From Spirometra erinaceieuropaei (Eukaryota > Platyhelminthes > Cestoda > Diphyllobothriidea > Diphyllobothriidae): 64,000 nt of DNA. Positions 34,431 through 47,530 of this stretch are shown here, piece by piece. A model generated the notes under the pieces. It was not told the DNA's origin. It did not search any database and saw nothing but the letters and a program-made list of their open reading frames with translations. The stretch spans positions 71,603 to 135,602 of the forward strand of contig CACRXP010000659.1 in NCBI GenBank assembly GCA_902702965.1, in the 5' to 3' direction. Every line of letters starts with the position of its first letter. The first letter of the stretch is position 1. Made by a program: the position numbers and the translations under genes.

Positions 34431-37400
34431 GAAGCCTAGGGTGAGTAGAATGGACAGATAATGAACTGATACAGATGATCGAAGATACGTCCAGCCTTCC
34501 CGTGATGGTGGGTCTAATTTTTTTGTGAAAATGAACGGGCACATTGCCAGGGGTTTGCGAATTAGGCGAGGCGATCTGACGTCGATGGTATACTGTAATA
34601 AATTTTTCAGCCGTGCTCAAGCGACAACAGATGTAGGCCGTGCACCCATTGATCGGTTCAGGAGTCCAATATAAATTAACATATAAACGTCAGATGTCAA
34701 CGAAATGTCCAAGTATTAATGGAAGAAAAGTGACGGCAGATGACAAATTTGTTTCTGGAATTCACATAAAGGCTTGCTAAAGCTCTGCTACGCTCGCATT
34801 GACTGATAATCTCGCCGATATCAATGAGGCCTGTTCGCGGGACATATCGAAAAATTGCTGTTGACACTTTTGTAACCAGCAGGCAAATATAAAAGCACTT
34901 CATCAAATAAGGCGACCTTAATAGAACTAAGCTTAGTTGGGAACGGTTGTCGGGTAAAGAGCGCGGCATAAGTAATGCGCGGAAGGATGCACCGGTAAGC
35001 ACAAGTAAGCAATCCGCAAACCCAAAAGATGAAAATTACGCCTCCGCCTTGCTCTGTAACCACAGCCAGTTATATTTCCTCGCTTTCTTTTAGGTATTTA
35101 GCTCGGATTATTTCGCGAGGAATGCGATATTTAATGACATGGTCGGCGGTGAATTGTCGTCATTTTTGGAGAATGAGCCTGAAGTCTAAGCCTGCCAAAT
35201 CTGTTCTGGGTGTCCGCATGTCTGCTGCTATACCAGACGAAAGGACACACGATGAAGCTATGCTTTAATTCGCTGTTTGGGCTATCAACCCGCTGCCCGA
35301 TCTAATCAGTAGGAAATTGATTTGGATCTGCTTGTTTATATCAACCACACAAGCGAGTTTGGTGTCATATTTAAATTTTCTGAAGCGATCAGCTGATTAA
35401 TTATTTGGCTTGACATTCGCAACAAACCTGAAGTGAGTTTTTTCGCAATCCCTCAGTGCGGATGTGTAGGCNNNNNNNNNNNNNNNNNNNNNNNNNNNNN
35501 NNNNNNNNNNNNNNNNNNNNNNNNNNNNNNNNNNNNNNNNNNNNNNNNNNNNNNNNNNGAGGACGCCCGTTGACGTCGTCTCAGATGCCCTGGTGTTCCA
35601 CCCTTTGGATCTGAAGGGGATCCTATCTACTGCGTCTTATCTCCGAGTCCCTCGACTGTATTTACAAACAGAAGCAGTATGGATATTTTAAAGTCGAGGA
35701 TGAAAAATTGATCGTTGGAATCAAAGGTCTATTAGGCTTATCTCGAGTGCATCAGAGATATGACGCTCCCAGCCTCAGGTTATCCCTTGCTAGTCGAATG
35801 TCGAGTCAAGCTTGGGAAGACGTTGGCCACAAAGTGTTTGATGTTTGCGTACTTAACTCAAGGTGGACAACGGCTGCAAGAGCTTTGTTGACGGTCGCGG
35901 CGTGTAAGCCACATTGATTGGGGACACCTCGGGCTCTGGAACCGTCTAAAGCTCCACGCATGCCTGCCTGGGCAAGTATAAGAGCCGATCTGGATGTCGA
36001 TGTAGGCAGTACTCATTTAACGCAGATCGTGAACCACGGGTTCTGTATGAATATATGCGGTCGTCATTAGAATATCTAATTATGTGTCTGCCCATCGTCA
36101 GGTGCGATGAAGTTAAAACTAGTGAGGTTTGAACAAGTCAGAATGGTTGTCAATAGTTCGGCCGAATTCGGCGGTTTTCCTAGCAAACTTGTCAAAGGAT
36201 ATTTTTAACATTAGACACAAAAACTGCCTGTTTTTCCAACTCTAGGTATGAATTCGGACTTCGAGCTTTCCTCTCTACCATATTTTCCTCATCAGAAAAG
36301 GACTCTAGTACAGACAACGAAAGCTTTGATTGTCTTAGCCAAACTACAAGTCCAGTGAGTGAGTGTAGATGGCAACCTGACCGACTTCCTTCACTAATGG
36401 AAAATTGCAAAAATTACGGTGTGGGCCACGCTGCTTGGATAAAATGGCCTTCTTTCGCTGTGGCGGGGAAGACCTGGAAAGTAGGTTTAAGGGCGGTTTA
36501 AATCGATTGTTCGTGCCCATTTTTATGTCCATCCTTTCGAATCCAGCCAGCCAGACATGCATGTATTCCATATAGCTACGACTAGTTTATTTCAAACCAC
36601 ATCCTTGTATTCTGGATCGCTAACCTGCCTCCATAACCATACTCGTGACAGTGTCTTTTAGCAACAGCAGAGGCGACCGCTATCAGGTTACGAAAGCCTG
36701 TCTTATGCGTGCAGAAGAACCTCGCTCAGGCTCCGCCGCTTACCATGGTCGAAAATCGACTAACTGCATTCACATCTCCGCGCCCTTCTACTCTCCCCCC
36801 ACTAGCATCGATTCTTATTAACTCCCCATATTCCCATATCCTGTCTGCGTTTTAAGACGAACTCTAATCAATTTCTCTAATCACTGACATCTTTACTCGG
36901 CCCCCTTCCAATATAGACGCAGTGGCCTGACGAAAATTGATCGGAAGCAAACGCGTGCTCGCTAAATAATCCTTTGAAATTGATAATGTATCTGCGACTA
37001 TTAAGAGGTACAGACAGTATTCCACCGGTATGTTAGCTTCTCCCTGGTTCCTATGACTAGACCAGGCCCTACCTCCTCTTTGCCACTCTATACGGCACCA
37101 AGACTATTTCGACAGTCATGGCAAATCAAACTCTTAGTGTTATTCAAGAACCTTTTCCTCAACTTTTGGACCACTGTATTGAGTAAGCCATATAAATAGC
37201 CAATTATTCAATAAATCGTTCACTAGTTCTTATCGGAACACGGTGTATTGTAACAATCCACTGAACGGAGCAAAATTATGCTGAACGAACTGTCTGCTCC
37301 AAGTTCGCTCTCCTTCACTCTACAGATTTCAGTTTGCGATAGTGTATCCAAGAAGCCATTTCTGTTAAAATTCCTATAGGGTATCCTCCTTTCCTTCACT

Positions 37401-38094
37401 TTCATGTTTCATGGACGTCCAATAGTTGACTGACCGCAAGCCACTGGACGAAAGCGCCACTCTTTGGACGGCCACCATTTGCCACATTTTCTGCGTTCGA
37501 GCCTATCTCCAGCCACCAACCTCCAGGCTCTCAACCGATGTACTAGCCTAATCCCGCCAACTGGTGGTGGGGCTGTAATGACACCCTAAGGTGGCCCGTG
37601 TGGTAGTTCTGGGTTTTGAAGTATATCATTCATTTAGCTCTGATTTGCTTGAATGTTTGGACCGGCGCGTGCGTGACAGGAGTAGAAAAAGTGTATTGCC
37701 CATCCAAAGCTGTTGCCTTCGTCTTGTCACCCCACCACGCAAAAATATTGGCTGGGGGTGCACTCCGAAGTCTGCCTATATGCAAACCTATTCCTGCGCA
37801 AGCTCCTCCGCTCCATCAAGCCTCTTGTGCTTCTGGCCGTTTGCGACTGACGAACTACCAAACGAAGGTACAGTCGGAACCGGTTGTCCATATTTTGAAA
37901 GACAATGCCGTAGAAGGCCACACATGGTTTAGTACGTGATAGATGTTTCTTATCGTTCAGACAAGCTATTTGCATGGTAGGGTAATAGCGTGCGTCACGG
38001 ATAGCAGGTTCCGGACGCAGTCGCGAGGACAAATAGAGTGAAGTCGGGATACGCACTCGATTCCACCCATGTTACCCTCCATAATGCTGATGCA
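34431..38094. other. Unassigned stretch with assembly gap
   Basis: No supported gene. Short frames at 34821-35063 (minus), 35708-35917 (plus) and 37591-37939 (plus, two overlapping frames) match no family. The gap at 35472-35558 lies within it. Confidence 0.4.
35472..35558. other. Assembly gap (87 Ns)
   Basis: A run of 87 undetermined bases. Its true length may differ. Confidence 0.99.
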
Positions 38095-38792
38095 CAGTAG
38101 GCATGCTAACTCATGAAATGTTAACCGAAATTCTGAAATGCGTTTCGTTTTGAAAAGATTACTTAGGTAGAGTTTTAAAACCAATCATCATGCAGCACAA
38201 TACTATAATAATTCAGTTACCTCGGGATGCTGGCTTTCGAACGAACATGCATGCTCTATTAACCCGACTTGCCGTTACACTTGCATTCAAGGTTTGCAAA
38301 TTACAAACCATATATGTTCTGCGCACAGAAAACCATAAATTTCTCTACCATATTAAGAGGAGATCATACGGAGTTCATAAAATTTGGCCGTGGATTTGAT
38401 CCTTATTGTAAACAAGCAACATTAGTTAATGCAGAGACACGATATTTTATGAAAGGGCATTTCACGGTATTAAAAAATCTCATAATCATAAACTTTTTAA
38501 AAACCGAATTATAGCCTTTCTTCGAGTACAATATTGAAAGAAAACGTCATTGTTTTCCACAAAATATAATTGCATTTTGAGGGCATCGAAAATCAATGAG
38601 AAAAATTCATGCTCCTTAAGTGGCCATTTTTTACAATGTGGTTTTTGCATACAGTCGGAAAGATGTTCATTTGAAAGCCGGCATCCTGCGGTTACTGAAT
38701 TATTATAGAATTATGCTTTATAAGTAATCTTGTCGAGTCGAAAACGCATTTCAGAATTTCGGTTAACATTTGATGAGTTAGCACACCTACTG
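38095..38792. mobile_element. TIR element, copy A (698 bp)
   Basis: The left end CAGTAGGCATGCTAACTCAT and the right end, reverse-complemented CAGTAGGTGTGCTAACTCAT, begin terminal inverted repeats that can be followed inward for about 130-160 bases. They include the shared block TGTTAACCGAAATTCTGAAA, then TATAATAATTCAG and GGATGC.GGCTTTC. The left arm carries about 30 extra bases. The interior is AT-rich with no transposase. Copies B and C share ends and interior. I see no clear target-site duplication. It is a non-autonomous DNA transposon candidate of undetermined superfamily. Confidence 0.75.
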
Positions 38793-39868
38793 CAAGTCTA
38801 CATATCGATCCAATGGAAAACTGTCCAGTGTTTGACGTATAATGGTATTTAAAAAAAGTTTAGAAACCCAGCGTTCACGAGCGGCTGTTCGAGGATGGCT
38901 GTGCGATAAAAACCAGAACAGAATAGAGCACACATTGAGGTGGCGATCCATTACGCAAAGACGTTTTTTTGGCGATCGCGCACGCTGACTACAGCTTTTC
39001 CATCTCGTCTCAATAAGTAAAGATGACAGAACCCGGCCACTTTATGCCGCACAGGTACACAGGAGTGAGCTTTGCGTATTTCCGAATGACAAGGCGCGTG
39101 TTGTAGGCTTTATTGTCTACCTCAGACGTATGATTATCCCTCATTTAATTTTATTATGTTAAAACCAGTTCAAAGATAACTTTGATATTGCTTTTTACAC
39201 CCATCCTGCATGTTTAAAACTTGCTTATTAAAGTACCAAAGAGTCCGTTTGAAGGGCATCATAAGTCTCCGTCCGTTTAAAATGCTCCTATCATCTGACA
39301 GAGGTTACTGGGGGTGCTTTTGCCTTTTCCTGGTATTCTAATTCTCCTTGTTCCGCTCTCCGTCCCCTTCTCTTCCTCAATCCTCCTTTTCCCTCATGCG
39401 TCATCCCTTCACATTCGTGTCTTATTTCATCCTCTTTATTCTTCGTCCGTCTCCGCGTCATGTTAAAAGGACAAATGGGCTAACCATTGCCCATCTGCGT
39501 ACATGTTTTTCCACTTAAGCGACCTGCCCGTTGAAAAGTTTTTTTAGCCATATGAACGTATCGTTTTCGCGCGCGCGCAGCTGCAGATGTTACTGCAGTT
39601 GATGCGGCGCGCCCTAGGATCGCAGCCGTCTGTCGACACTTGTTCTCATGCATGCGTACATGCTTCCATCTGCATCTGATCGATGTCTTTCTGAGCCACA
39701 ATTATGGCTGCCCCTATCGGGCCTTAGACGTAGCCTAATGCCTGTTTTAACTCCCCCCCTCCCTCCCTAGTTCTTTGAGCTAGTGCCGGAGCTTCCAAGG
39801 TCCTCGTCGCTTCAGCAGCGCTGGTTGTTTTCAAACCATCGTTGCCCAAAACTGGGGAGTCATGTCTA
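38793..39868. other. Spacer between TIR copies A and B
   Basis: It contains a pyrimidine-rich stretch (about 39330-39460) and a GC-rich patch with CGCGCGCGC near 39570 and paired CTGCAG sites. No gene is recognised. Confidence 0.4.
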
Positions 39869-40737
39869 CAGTAGATGTGCTAGTCAAGAAATGTTAACCG
39901 AAATTCTGAAATTGCCTTCGGTTTGAAAAGGCGACTTAAGTGGGGTTTCAATATTAGTGATCGTGCAGCAGAATCCCAAGAGATTTCGGTTGTATCACTC
40001 TGTAAAAAGGGGACTGCTTAAGTAGCATGGATTGTTATAATTACTTTTCGATTCCCTCATAGATTAAAATATATTCTATAGAAAATGCGCACAAAATATC
40101 TGTTCTTTTGCTGGTGTGGTGGCAAACTACGTCGGCTTTAAATTCTATGTTCGGAAGAAGGGTAAAATTTGGTCCTTTTCCAATTCCCGACTAATGTTGA
40201 ACACAACCTGCCGTTACACTTAGATTAAGGGTTTCCATACTACAAGGTTCATATTTTCCGTCTAAGGAAAAACAAATTTCTATATGCTTTTAAGAAGATA
40301 CCATATGAGCTTTTAAAATCTTGTTGTGGAATTGAACCATACCGTATACCTTACAAGCAACATCGATAAGTGTAGAGATACAATGTTTTATGAATCGACA
40401 TTTCACGGTCTTAAATACCCCAAAATTAGAAACCGAAGACCAGTAGATGCTCCTTCGTCAAATATAAAATTTATGGAAAACGTGATTTGCCACAAAATAA
40501 AGAAAACGAGTATTTTTGAATATTCTGTCTGCAAAATGTACTTGGATTTATAAGAACATCAACAGTCAATGAGAAAAATTCCTACCACTTGAGTGGTCGT
40601 TTTTCTACAGAGCGCAGTTTCTACAGACGTCCGGAAAGAAGCTCGTTCAGAAGCCCGTATCCTGACGTCACCTGACTTGCGAACTTTTTTCACTTCTTGG
40701 ATCGGCATGGATGCTTCTGAGGTAGTACACTTCCAGT
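39869..40737. mobile_element. TIR element, copy B (about 869 bp)
   Basis: The left end CAGTAGATGTGCTAG, followed by GAAATGTTAACCGAAATTCT, matches copy A. The interior shares ACCTGCCGTTACACTT..ATT, AATCAATGAGAAAAATTC-like blocks and the right-arm block around 40630-40670. The right terminus is more diverged (reads ACTGGAAGTGTACTACCTC on the minus strand). It lies 1.1 kb from copy A in the same orientation. No open frame of note. Confidence 0.65.
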
Positions 40738-41861
40738 AACTAAACAACTTTGTGCAAAAAGTACGGCATAGTGTTGGTAATCGTATGATGTAATTGCCGA
40801 TTCAAATGACTTTAGTCGAAATTCAAGGGGTGCACCAGTTTGTTGTCACGTTATGGGACACTTTTTAGTAAGGTCTTTCGTCTTTCTATGCTACTATGTG
40901 AACACTTTTTCTTACGATGGCGACTTCACCGCAAGATCAGGCTAACGTTCGGCTAGAATGTGCTCTTGCTTAAGCTTTTGTGAAAATGTCTACATTCAGA
41001 GGGATATCGCTTGAAGAATACCAAATGGTAACCCGCCTAGTTGCCCACTATATCCTCATCACGGAACATTGCGAGTTATCTGCATCTTTTCCTGCCTGTC
41101 ATCGGTAACTTCTTGCTGTGTTTTCATATTCGGCCATACATCCATATTCGACACAATACTTCCTAGTATGCAGCGAACATCTTACAGCATGATTAGGTAG
41201 GGGGCAAGTAAGGAACGCTAACAGCTCTGTACAAGGTAGACAATGACCAGCCAGAGGGGCCTTCCGAGTGATTTACAGGGTTTCGTCACGCTATCCATGA
41301 TTACTTGAACATCGTTTGTTGGCCACAACAGAAGAGACTGCAGTCGGAGTACGCAAACCGGTCCTTTGTACACAGAAGAGTTCCGTACAGACCTCAAATC
41401 TGACATGCTCCAAAGTTGCCAAGCAAGCCACCCGCATATAATTACCTTTCTCGATGCCCACCATCCCTCTGACTCTGATTGGAATTTAGATTTTTTACTC
41501 ACTCCCTCAACCCCCAAACCCGAGCTACAACATAGCTCTCTACCTGTCCTTATCTTTTTATTCATTATTTAAATAGCTACATAGATGTATAGACGTGAAG
41601 AGAATTTACAGAAAGCAGACGTATGCTCGCCAATTTTTCTTTTGAATTTCTGTTTGTCTTCCGGCTTTTTGGGAATTTTATTTGCCATCAAGCCTGTTGT
41701 TAGTGATCGGTAAAACAACTGACCAGATTTTAAAAAAACCGTGTTTTCCCATACAATACAGGAAAAATACGAACAACACATTCAACTTGTCCTGGTCCGA
41801 CGCAAGTTAATATCATTGCCTTCGTCCAAAATCTGCTCATCAGCAAAGGTGTGCTGCGTCC
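40738..41861. other. Upstream region of the Yippee-like gene
   Basis: No coding exon identified. A pyrimidine-containing stretch ending CTGCTCATCAG at 41833-41843 could be a splice or trans-splice acceptor 18 bases before the start codon. No promoter element is distinct enough to call. Confidence 0.35.
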
Positions 41862-42135
41862 ATGGTGAAGACTTTTCAAGTCTACCTTGACGTGAACAGT
41901 GGTGGAACTAGTAGATGTGCGAGCAGTAGCAGTACAAGCAGTGCAGGCGGTGGCGCCGATTCGCCAGTCATCCTCGACGAGAGGACCTACAGTTGCGTTC
42001 ATTGCAGGGCCCATTTAGCGCGTCACCAGGACCTCATCTCCAAGTCCTTCCAGGGCAGCCAGGGCCGAGCCTACCTGTTTGAAAATGTCGTTAACGTAGC
42101 ATCCGGCAAACCCGAGGATCGCCTGCTTCTTACAG
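41862..42135 (+). CDS. Yippee-like protein, exon 1
   Basis: This exon encodes the first 91 residues and the first base of codon 92 of a YPEL-type zinc-binding protein. The start ATG sits in a favourable context (GTCCATGG) and gives MVKTFQVYL, like YPEL N-termini. Residues 11-40 form a Ser/Gly/Ala-rich insert. The domain then starts: RTYSCVHC (zinc ligands Cys45 and Cys48), a [12 protein letters not shown] segment, and GSQGRAYLF, ending LLLTG. The donor is ACAG|GTATTC (intron begins 42136). Exon 2 at 47832 joins in phase and gives 153 residues against roughly 117-121 for YPEL1-4. Yippee proteins are small conserved nuclear or cytosolic zinc-fold proteins whose biochemical role is poorly settled. 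No frameshifts or stops interrupt it. Confidence 0.93.
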
Positions 42136-42372
42136 GTATTCATTTATCCAGAAACCCCCTGTATTTGTATTTTTGCCAGAAATTAACTAAGTAATGAGGG
42201 GGTATTTTCAAGAAGCTATAATAGTAGTTCCACAGCGCGACATTTACTACTCGCATCTCCCTTGTATAGCAGGTTGGCTACGAGGAGGACTAAGATTGAA
42301 AATAGAGTTTCATTAACAGCGAGGACGTCAGCATCACCACAGCGGCGCCTTCGTTAATGCCGCCTACCATTG

Positions 42373-42433
<61 letters not shown>

Positions 42434-42434
42434 C

Positions 42435-42467
<33 letters not shown>

Positions 42468-42523
42468 GCTACTGCCACCACCACCACTGCTACTCCTACT
42501 ACTGCCACTACCACTACTACTAG
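42373..42523 (+). repeat. (ACT)n trinucleotide tract
   Basis: About 50 units, pure at first and interrupted by ACC, TCT and GCT units later. It lies 240 bases inside the intron. It generates spurious poly-Thr, poly-Leu, poly-Val and poly-Ser frames on both strands. Confidence 0.95.
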
Positions 42524-43030
42524 TTACATACCATCTACTGCAATCCCATCCTCTCACCCACCAGGCTCCTATGGTGAGACAATATGAAGACGACCGAAGG
42601 TAGGCTCGGGTGCAGCGCCTCGCAAGATCCGGTATCCTGCGCAATGTGCCAAGTTTTCACGCCAAGGAGTGACTTGGATTTCGCATTCGTGAGTCCCGTT
42701 GAGGCTACATTCAGGAGGAAACATTGGGCCCGACACCCAATCTTCGAACCAATCACCCCACATACAGTATTGACCACGGGGACTGAGTTGTTAAATCAGT
42801 TGTCAGTCTCCTAAGCCACAGCCTTTAGCGTATCGCGATAGCTCCAAAGCGCTTCAGATTTACTATAGCGAAAAATGCGTTTGAAGTTCTGCGGGAATGG
42901 GCTCTTGAATGCCGACTTCCCTCATCCATCTCCCATGTATCACTCCATTGTCCGAGCTGGTCTGTCATCTGACGCTGGGGTTGGGCGCAGTGGCCCACAG
43001 AACTACATTAGACCGTCTGGGCTTGCCGCA

Positions 43031-43070
43031 TACTACTACTGTTGCTGCTGCTGCTGCTACAACAACAACA

Positions 43071-43115
<45 letters not shown>

Positions 43116-43139
43116 GCCACTACTAGTAATAATAATACA
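43031..43139 (+). repeat. Mixed (ACT/GCT/ACA/ATA)n trinucleotide tract
   Basis: TAC, GCT, ACA, ACC and AAT units succeed each other over about 109 bases. Spurious frames result on both strands. Confidence 0.9.
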
Positions 43140-45089
43140 ATGGCTACTACTGATAGCTTGTCTGTCTCAAGCGACTGCCTGTAACACGTGGTTACGACCT
43201 GCTTGTGAATTGGGCCATAATAAGGGCCGCTTTCTGCAGCGACTAACTCATCTTCGCTTCTAATACCCACCATGTTCTTGCGGTAAGCCGACTGGAGCTA
43301 GGTGTCCGCACCACGGCCAGTGGGGCTGAATTTACTTGTGTGCCTGTCGCACATACACGCTTGTCTGACTACGGATGCTCCAGACAAACGTCAAGCTGGA
43401 TTCCAGGACTGGAAGGTATGCGACTTGCATGTGGCATGCTCTACCGTGATGGGTTAACTCGGCTTCCCTCAGTACTGGAGGTCAGGCTGCACTCCCTCCT
43501 GGTGGACCTTTTGCGGTAGCCCCTCTTTAAAACCTGCTTCGTGTGGCGATAGATACCAGACCGTAGACGGATTGTTTGGCGCTGTCAGCTACAGTATCCA
43601 CACCCACCTCCAGTTGTCTTGACTTTGCCTTGTCATCGAAATATGCTGGGTGTTTGCAGGAGTGAAGCAGATGTCGCACAAGTCCGGCTTGGTATAAACA
43701 AATTTAGGCGTTGGCCGCATTTTGCCCTATCGTCTGACTATAGAATTACCTTTTACCCTGCCTTTTGAGCAGAGAAAGTACATTAAAATTTAAGAAGCCA
43801 TGGTGAAGACTGACATCTTCGGCAGCTTTTTTCGCGCGCTGGCAAATTACAACGATTCAAGGCTTTTTTCAGCTTACACCGCCGTAGAACACTGCGACCC
43901 CGTCGTTGATAAAAAAAACCGGCTGTTGAGTCAGTCACTCGTGCTTGCCTCAACTATTCCGAGCAGACACTCCGTCGGTCCGAGGGTTAACTCGTCCAAG
44001 GCTTTGGCGCCGCCTTGGTCACCGATTGAAAAGTGGACAAATGCGGCTAAGTCCGGCACTAGAAGAATCCTTGATCGTAGAATGATCAGTTTTGGAATGG
44101 GAGGCCAGCTGTCGGGCGATCGCAGGGGTCCAGCCACAGTAGTACAAAAAAGTCTTTCAACTGATTAATGACAAACACCGAAGTAGACAGGAAGAAACTT
44201 TGACGAGTTTCTAGTGTCTACGATCATGAATTACTTGTGGAGTTCATAAAATCATTCCTCCCACCGCTGACAGCCGCATCCAGGTTTCCGATGGTCCTGA
44301 TCAGCTTTGAGTCAGCTGTACACATTATCTGTTTGCAATTTTTCTTACTTTGGTGTATGTGGAAACGCCATGCTTTGAATGGAGACCTTTACAGAAAACC
44401 CTTCGTGCAAACTATTATGTCCCAACTTCCGAACTCCTATCTTTCCTCCATGTTAAACATTTGAATGGGTTTGTTCAATGATAGGGCGCCATTTCTGCGT
44501 CGCTATGATTTGTGACAACATTGTTTCAAAAGATTTACAATCTACAACCACGGTAGTTTTCTCTTTTGGGAATCGCAACTCCTGACGCTAATCGTTTTTA
44601 AACGAAACGATGACCACTGGTAGACTACTTCAAACGCTTACATGGTAAGAGGAGGGTACGCGACAAAAGTTCGCATTTACTAAGTGCCATGTTTAGATGA
44701 AGCAGACTGCAGGAAGTGGGGAATTCACACTGTGAAGCGGGATCGAGCTGTCGATCCAGGAACTTACGCTAGATTTTCTACCGACTGAACTATCGTAGAC
44801 GCGCATACCAACTACCATAGAGTTGACTGACCGGCTTGGATTGCTGTGATTGACCAGGCACCATACAGGACCTCGCACTCTCTGCGTTTGAACAGACGGG
44901 ATAGTTGCGTCATGCAGAGCCTTACAATGTTGTTTGTGCATAGACTCAAGCACGCGCCACACAGACGCGTTATGTTACAGCAGACACTGGGGGACGGGGG
45001 TGATACACTGCCAGCATGCTCTAGGTTTCTTGAGGATTTTGCGTAAAGGCTGATCCTGAACAACCACTCGAATTGCTCGCTCAAGGTTG

Positions 45090-45139
45090 CTCCTCCTCCT
45101 CCTCCTCCTCCTCCTCCTCCTCCTCCTCCTCCTCCTCCT
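45090..45139 (+). repeat. (CTC)n trinucleotide tract
   Basis: About 16 uninterrupted CTC units. The opposite strand reads as an artificial poly-Gly or poly-Arg frame. Confidence 0.95.
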
Positions 45140-46749
45140 AAATATACCCGAATCCGCCTTCGGTATTGCTTTAACACAGAATAACCAGCATTTCCTCGTC
45201 AACCATCATCCCATTCTACTGTGAAATTATTTCGAAACTGGATAAACAAATCCCTTTCAAAAGTTTTTCTCAGACTTGACCGGATAACTTTACTGATGCA
45301 CCTAGTTGACGATGATTCGTGTGCAGATCACGATATCTGGCAGGAGTGTGAAACATATTTACACGGGCTGAGCAGCTGTCACAGCAGCAGACTCCTACTG
45401 GGGGTTTACTCAGAACGGAATCCCCTCACCAACACCGCCTTTCGCCTTCGAAACTAGGAGGCGACTAGTGGGCTAAGTAATCGTTAGAAAGCGGGACCAG
45501 TGTGAGGTGCTGATGACGAAGAGGACGTACAGCATCGAATGCTGGACGGGCTGCTGCCCGCGGGCTTTTCCATCTTAATAAGGAATCAAGTAAGTTAAGC
45601 GCCCATACCAACGACAGAAGAGATGAAAACATAGCCGGGCACTTCTGACGACGAAGCCTACTGCGGCAAAGACTGGGTTAAATGCAAAATAGCGGACTGA
45701 TTCACATTGCGGATGCACAGACCTCTACGAGATGAAGAATTCCCTCACCCCATAAAGACAGTCAGGACAGCGAAATCGCTGATCCTGGAATGTCAGGTCG
45801 AACGCTTAAGAGGCCATCCCCAACCTTCCACCTGTAGTCCTCGAGGAAGCCTTAAACGTACTGCTTCAAGTGGCAAAAAACGCCGACCGTGCTCGTTTAC
45901 CTTATCTGCAAGAAACGATGACAACAATGCGGTCTGTGTCCAGTGATACTGCTCGGGTCTAAGAGTCGGTTTGGAACAGCTCCTTGGCGTGGCCTTTATG
46001 TCAGTCATCTATGTGAACTCCGAGATCGTTCACATAAGCTTGGTCTTTAGGGAGTTTATGACCGGCCCGTTCTACCACACTATTTTCCTTGAACTTATCC
46101 GGCATTTGGAACGAGAGCACGCGGAAAAGGTAGAGCGGGGGTAGATGTTGTGTTGGTCTGTCATGCGCAAGTCACAACTGCGTTCTTTTTAAAACAGCGC
46201 TGGATCACGCGTCTTCTCGCGGCCGCACTTCTATGCGTGCCTTTACGTGAATTGAGGAGAATAAGCACACAGTTCGCGTGTTGTCCGCGTTAGAACATCT
46301 TACTTTCGCTTTCGCCTGCTGTCTTGGTGTGTGCACACTTTTTTGCGAGTCTCGTGGTGTCTGCGCGTCTGTCTGGTTTGGCCTTGCTGACCGGGCACAG
46401 CCAATCCTGCCGGCTATTGCGCTTCTCTCCCCCAGCCTCTCTCTCTACCTCTCACCGCGGCTATTGACGTCACTTGCGCAGTCATCCGTCTCCTCTCACA
46501 CGGGCACATGCTCGAGTTGCACTGAGGCTGCTACCTGTCACTGATTTACGCAACCGACTGGGATTGTAGCGAAATATGTCCTTTCTTACGTAAGTTGGGG
46601 AGGCGTAGCGAGGCCTACTCTTTCGCCGCATCCACGCTCACCGGTTTACCGCGACGAACGCGCCCTCATTCCTATGATATGCTACCTGGCAATCAATATT
46701 ACCGCTGGATATCAGGCACCAGGAAGGCTCACCCAGTTAAAAAAAACAC

Positions 46750-47530
46750 TCAGGCAGTAATATTTAAAAAACGGTTTTTTCTACAAAATGACCACTTGCC
46801 CAACGCAATATTCGTGCGTAAATTTGGTTTATGTAAAAAGGTTGTGCGTCTAGGTGCGAAAAGCCGAACAACCTCCACTTCAATCTCACTAAGGTTGTGA
46901 TCATCTAACGCCATAAAAGTGACCATCGTCGGTTGAGGGAATGTGGAAAAGGTATGCAAGGTGGTGAAGAATTTTCCATATTAACGCACAAATTTCGTTC
47001 ACGGGTTAGCATACATTATCCCCCGAGAACGACACTTTCTTCCGGTTGTTTCTGACAATTTCTGATGTAAGGCGTGCTTTACACACTGCGGTCGCATAGA
47101 GAAGATCTCAGCCGTAATTATTTTATCTTTGGCAAGAGACTCGTAGTGAACAACGCCAGCGGTAGTCTGCCATACACAAGTTGTAATTTTTTGCGGACGG
47201 AGGTTGAAGTAGTGCTATTGATGTGTGTTTGTGGGGTATTGGATCATTAGTGACTTTCCCACAAACTGTTTCGTCACTTTAAAAACTTTGGCGAGTTCAT
47301 GATACGTTTCTTTTCGAACTTTTTCAACAGCGTCTCCTAGCATTTCGTTATCAGCATCCGGGTCTTCCTGAACGTGGTGGTTCGTATTCTTGCTGCACAT
47401 ATCACAGGCTTGTGTGAACTTTCAGAAGTTTCTTAACAGAGTGGTTGCACGCAATTCCCACAATTTGGCCAGTCGCCATCTCTCCGGCCGTTCTTGGACG
47501 TTACGCCTGAGATACAATTAACGCCTTACT
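46750..47530 (-). mobile_element. mariner transposase remnant in the Yippee intron
   Basis: From about 47490 leftward the minus strand gives a DNA-binding helix-turn-helix-like part (ADNEMLGDAVEKVRKETYHE, then LAKVFKVTKQFVG; 47215-47400). After a stop come LRPQKITTCVWQTTAGVVHY and ESLAKDKIITAEI, which match the LHPKK..L.VWW...GVVHYELL....TINAE block between the catalytic aspartates of mariner transposases. A last block (46750-46960) reads DDHNLSEIEVE..VRLFAPR.TTF and fits the C-terminal region. Sequence between the helix-turn-helix and the core, including the first catalytic Asp, is missing. Terminal repeats were not identified. It is inactive. Confidence 0.75.

Noticed and set aside
42290..43273. 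Poly-Thr, poly-Leu, poly-Val and poly-Ser open frames on both strands
   Set aside because: Artefacts of trinucleotide tracts inside the Yippee intron.
43800..44168. 122-codon frame starting MVKT, like the Yippee exon
   Set aside because: Identity stops after 12 bases and no Yippee residues follow; a chance match is enough.
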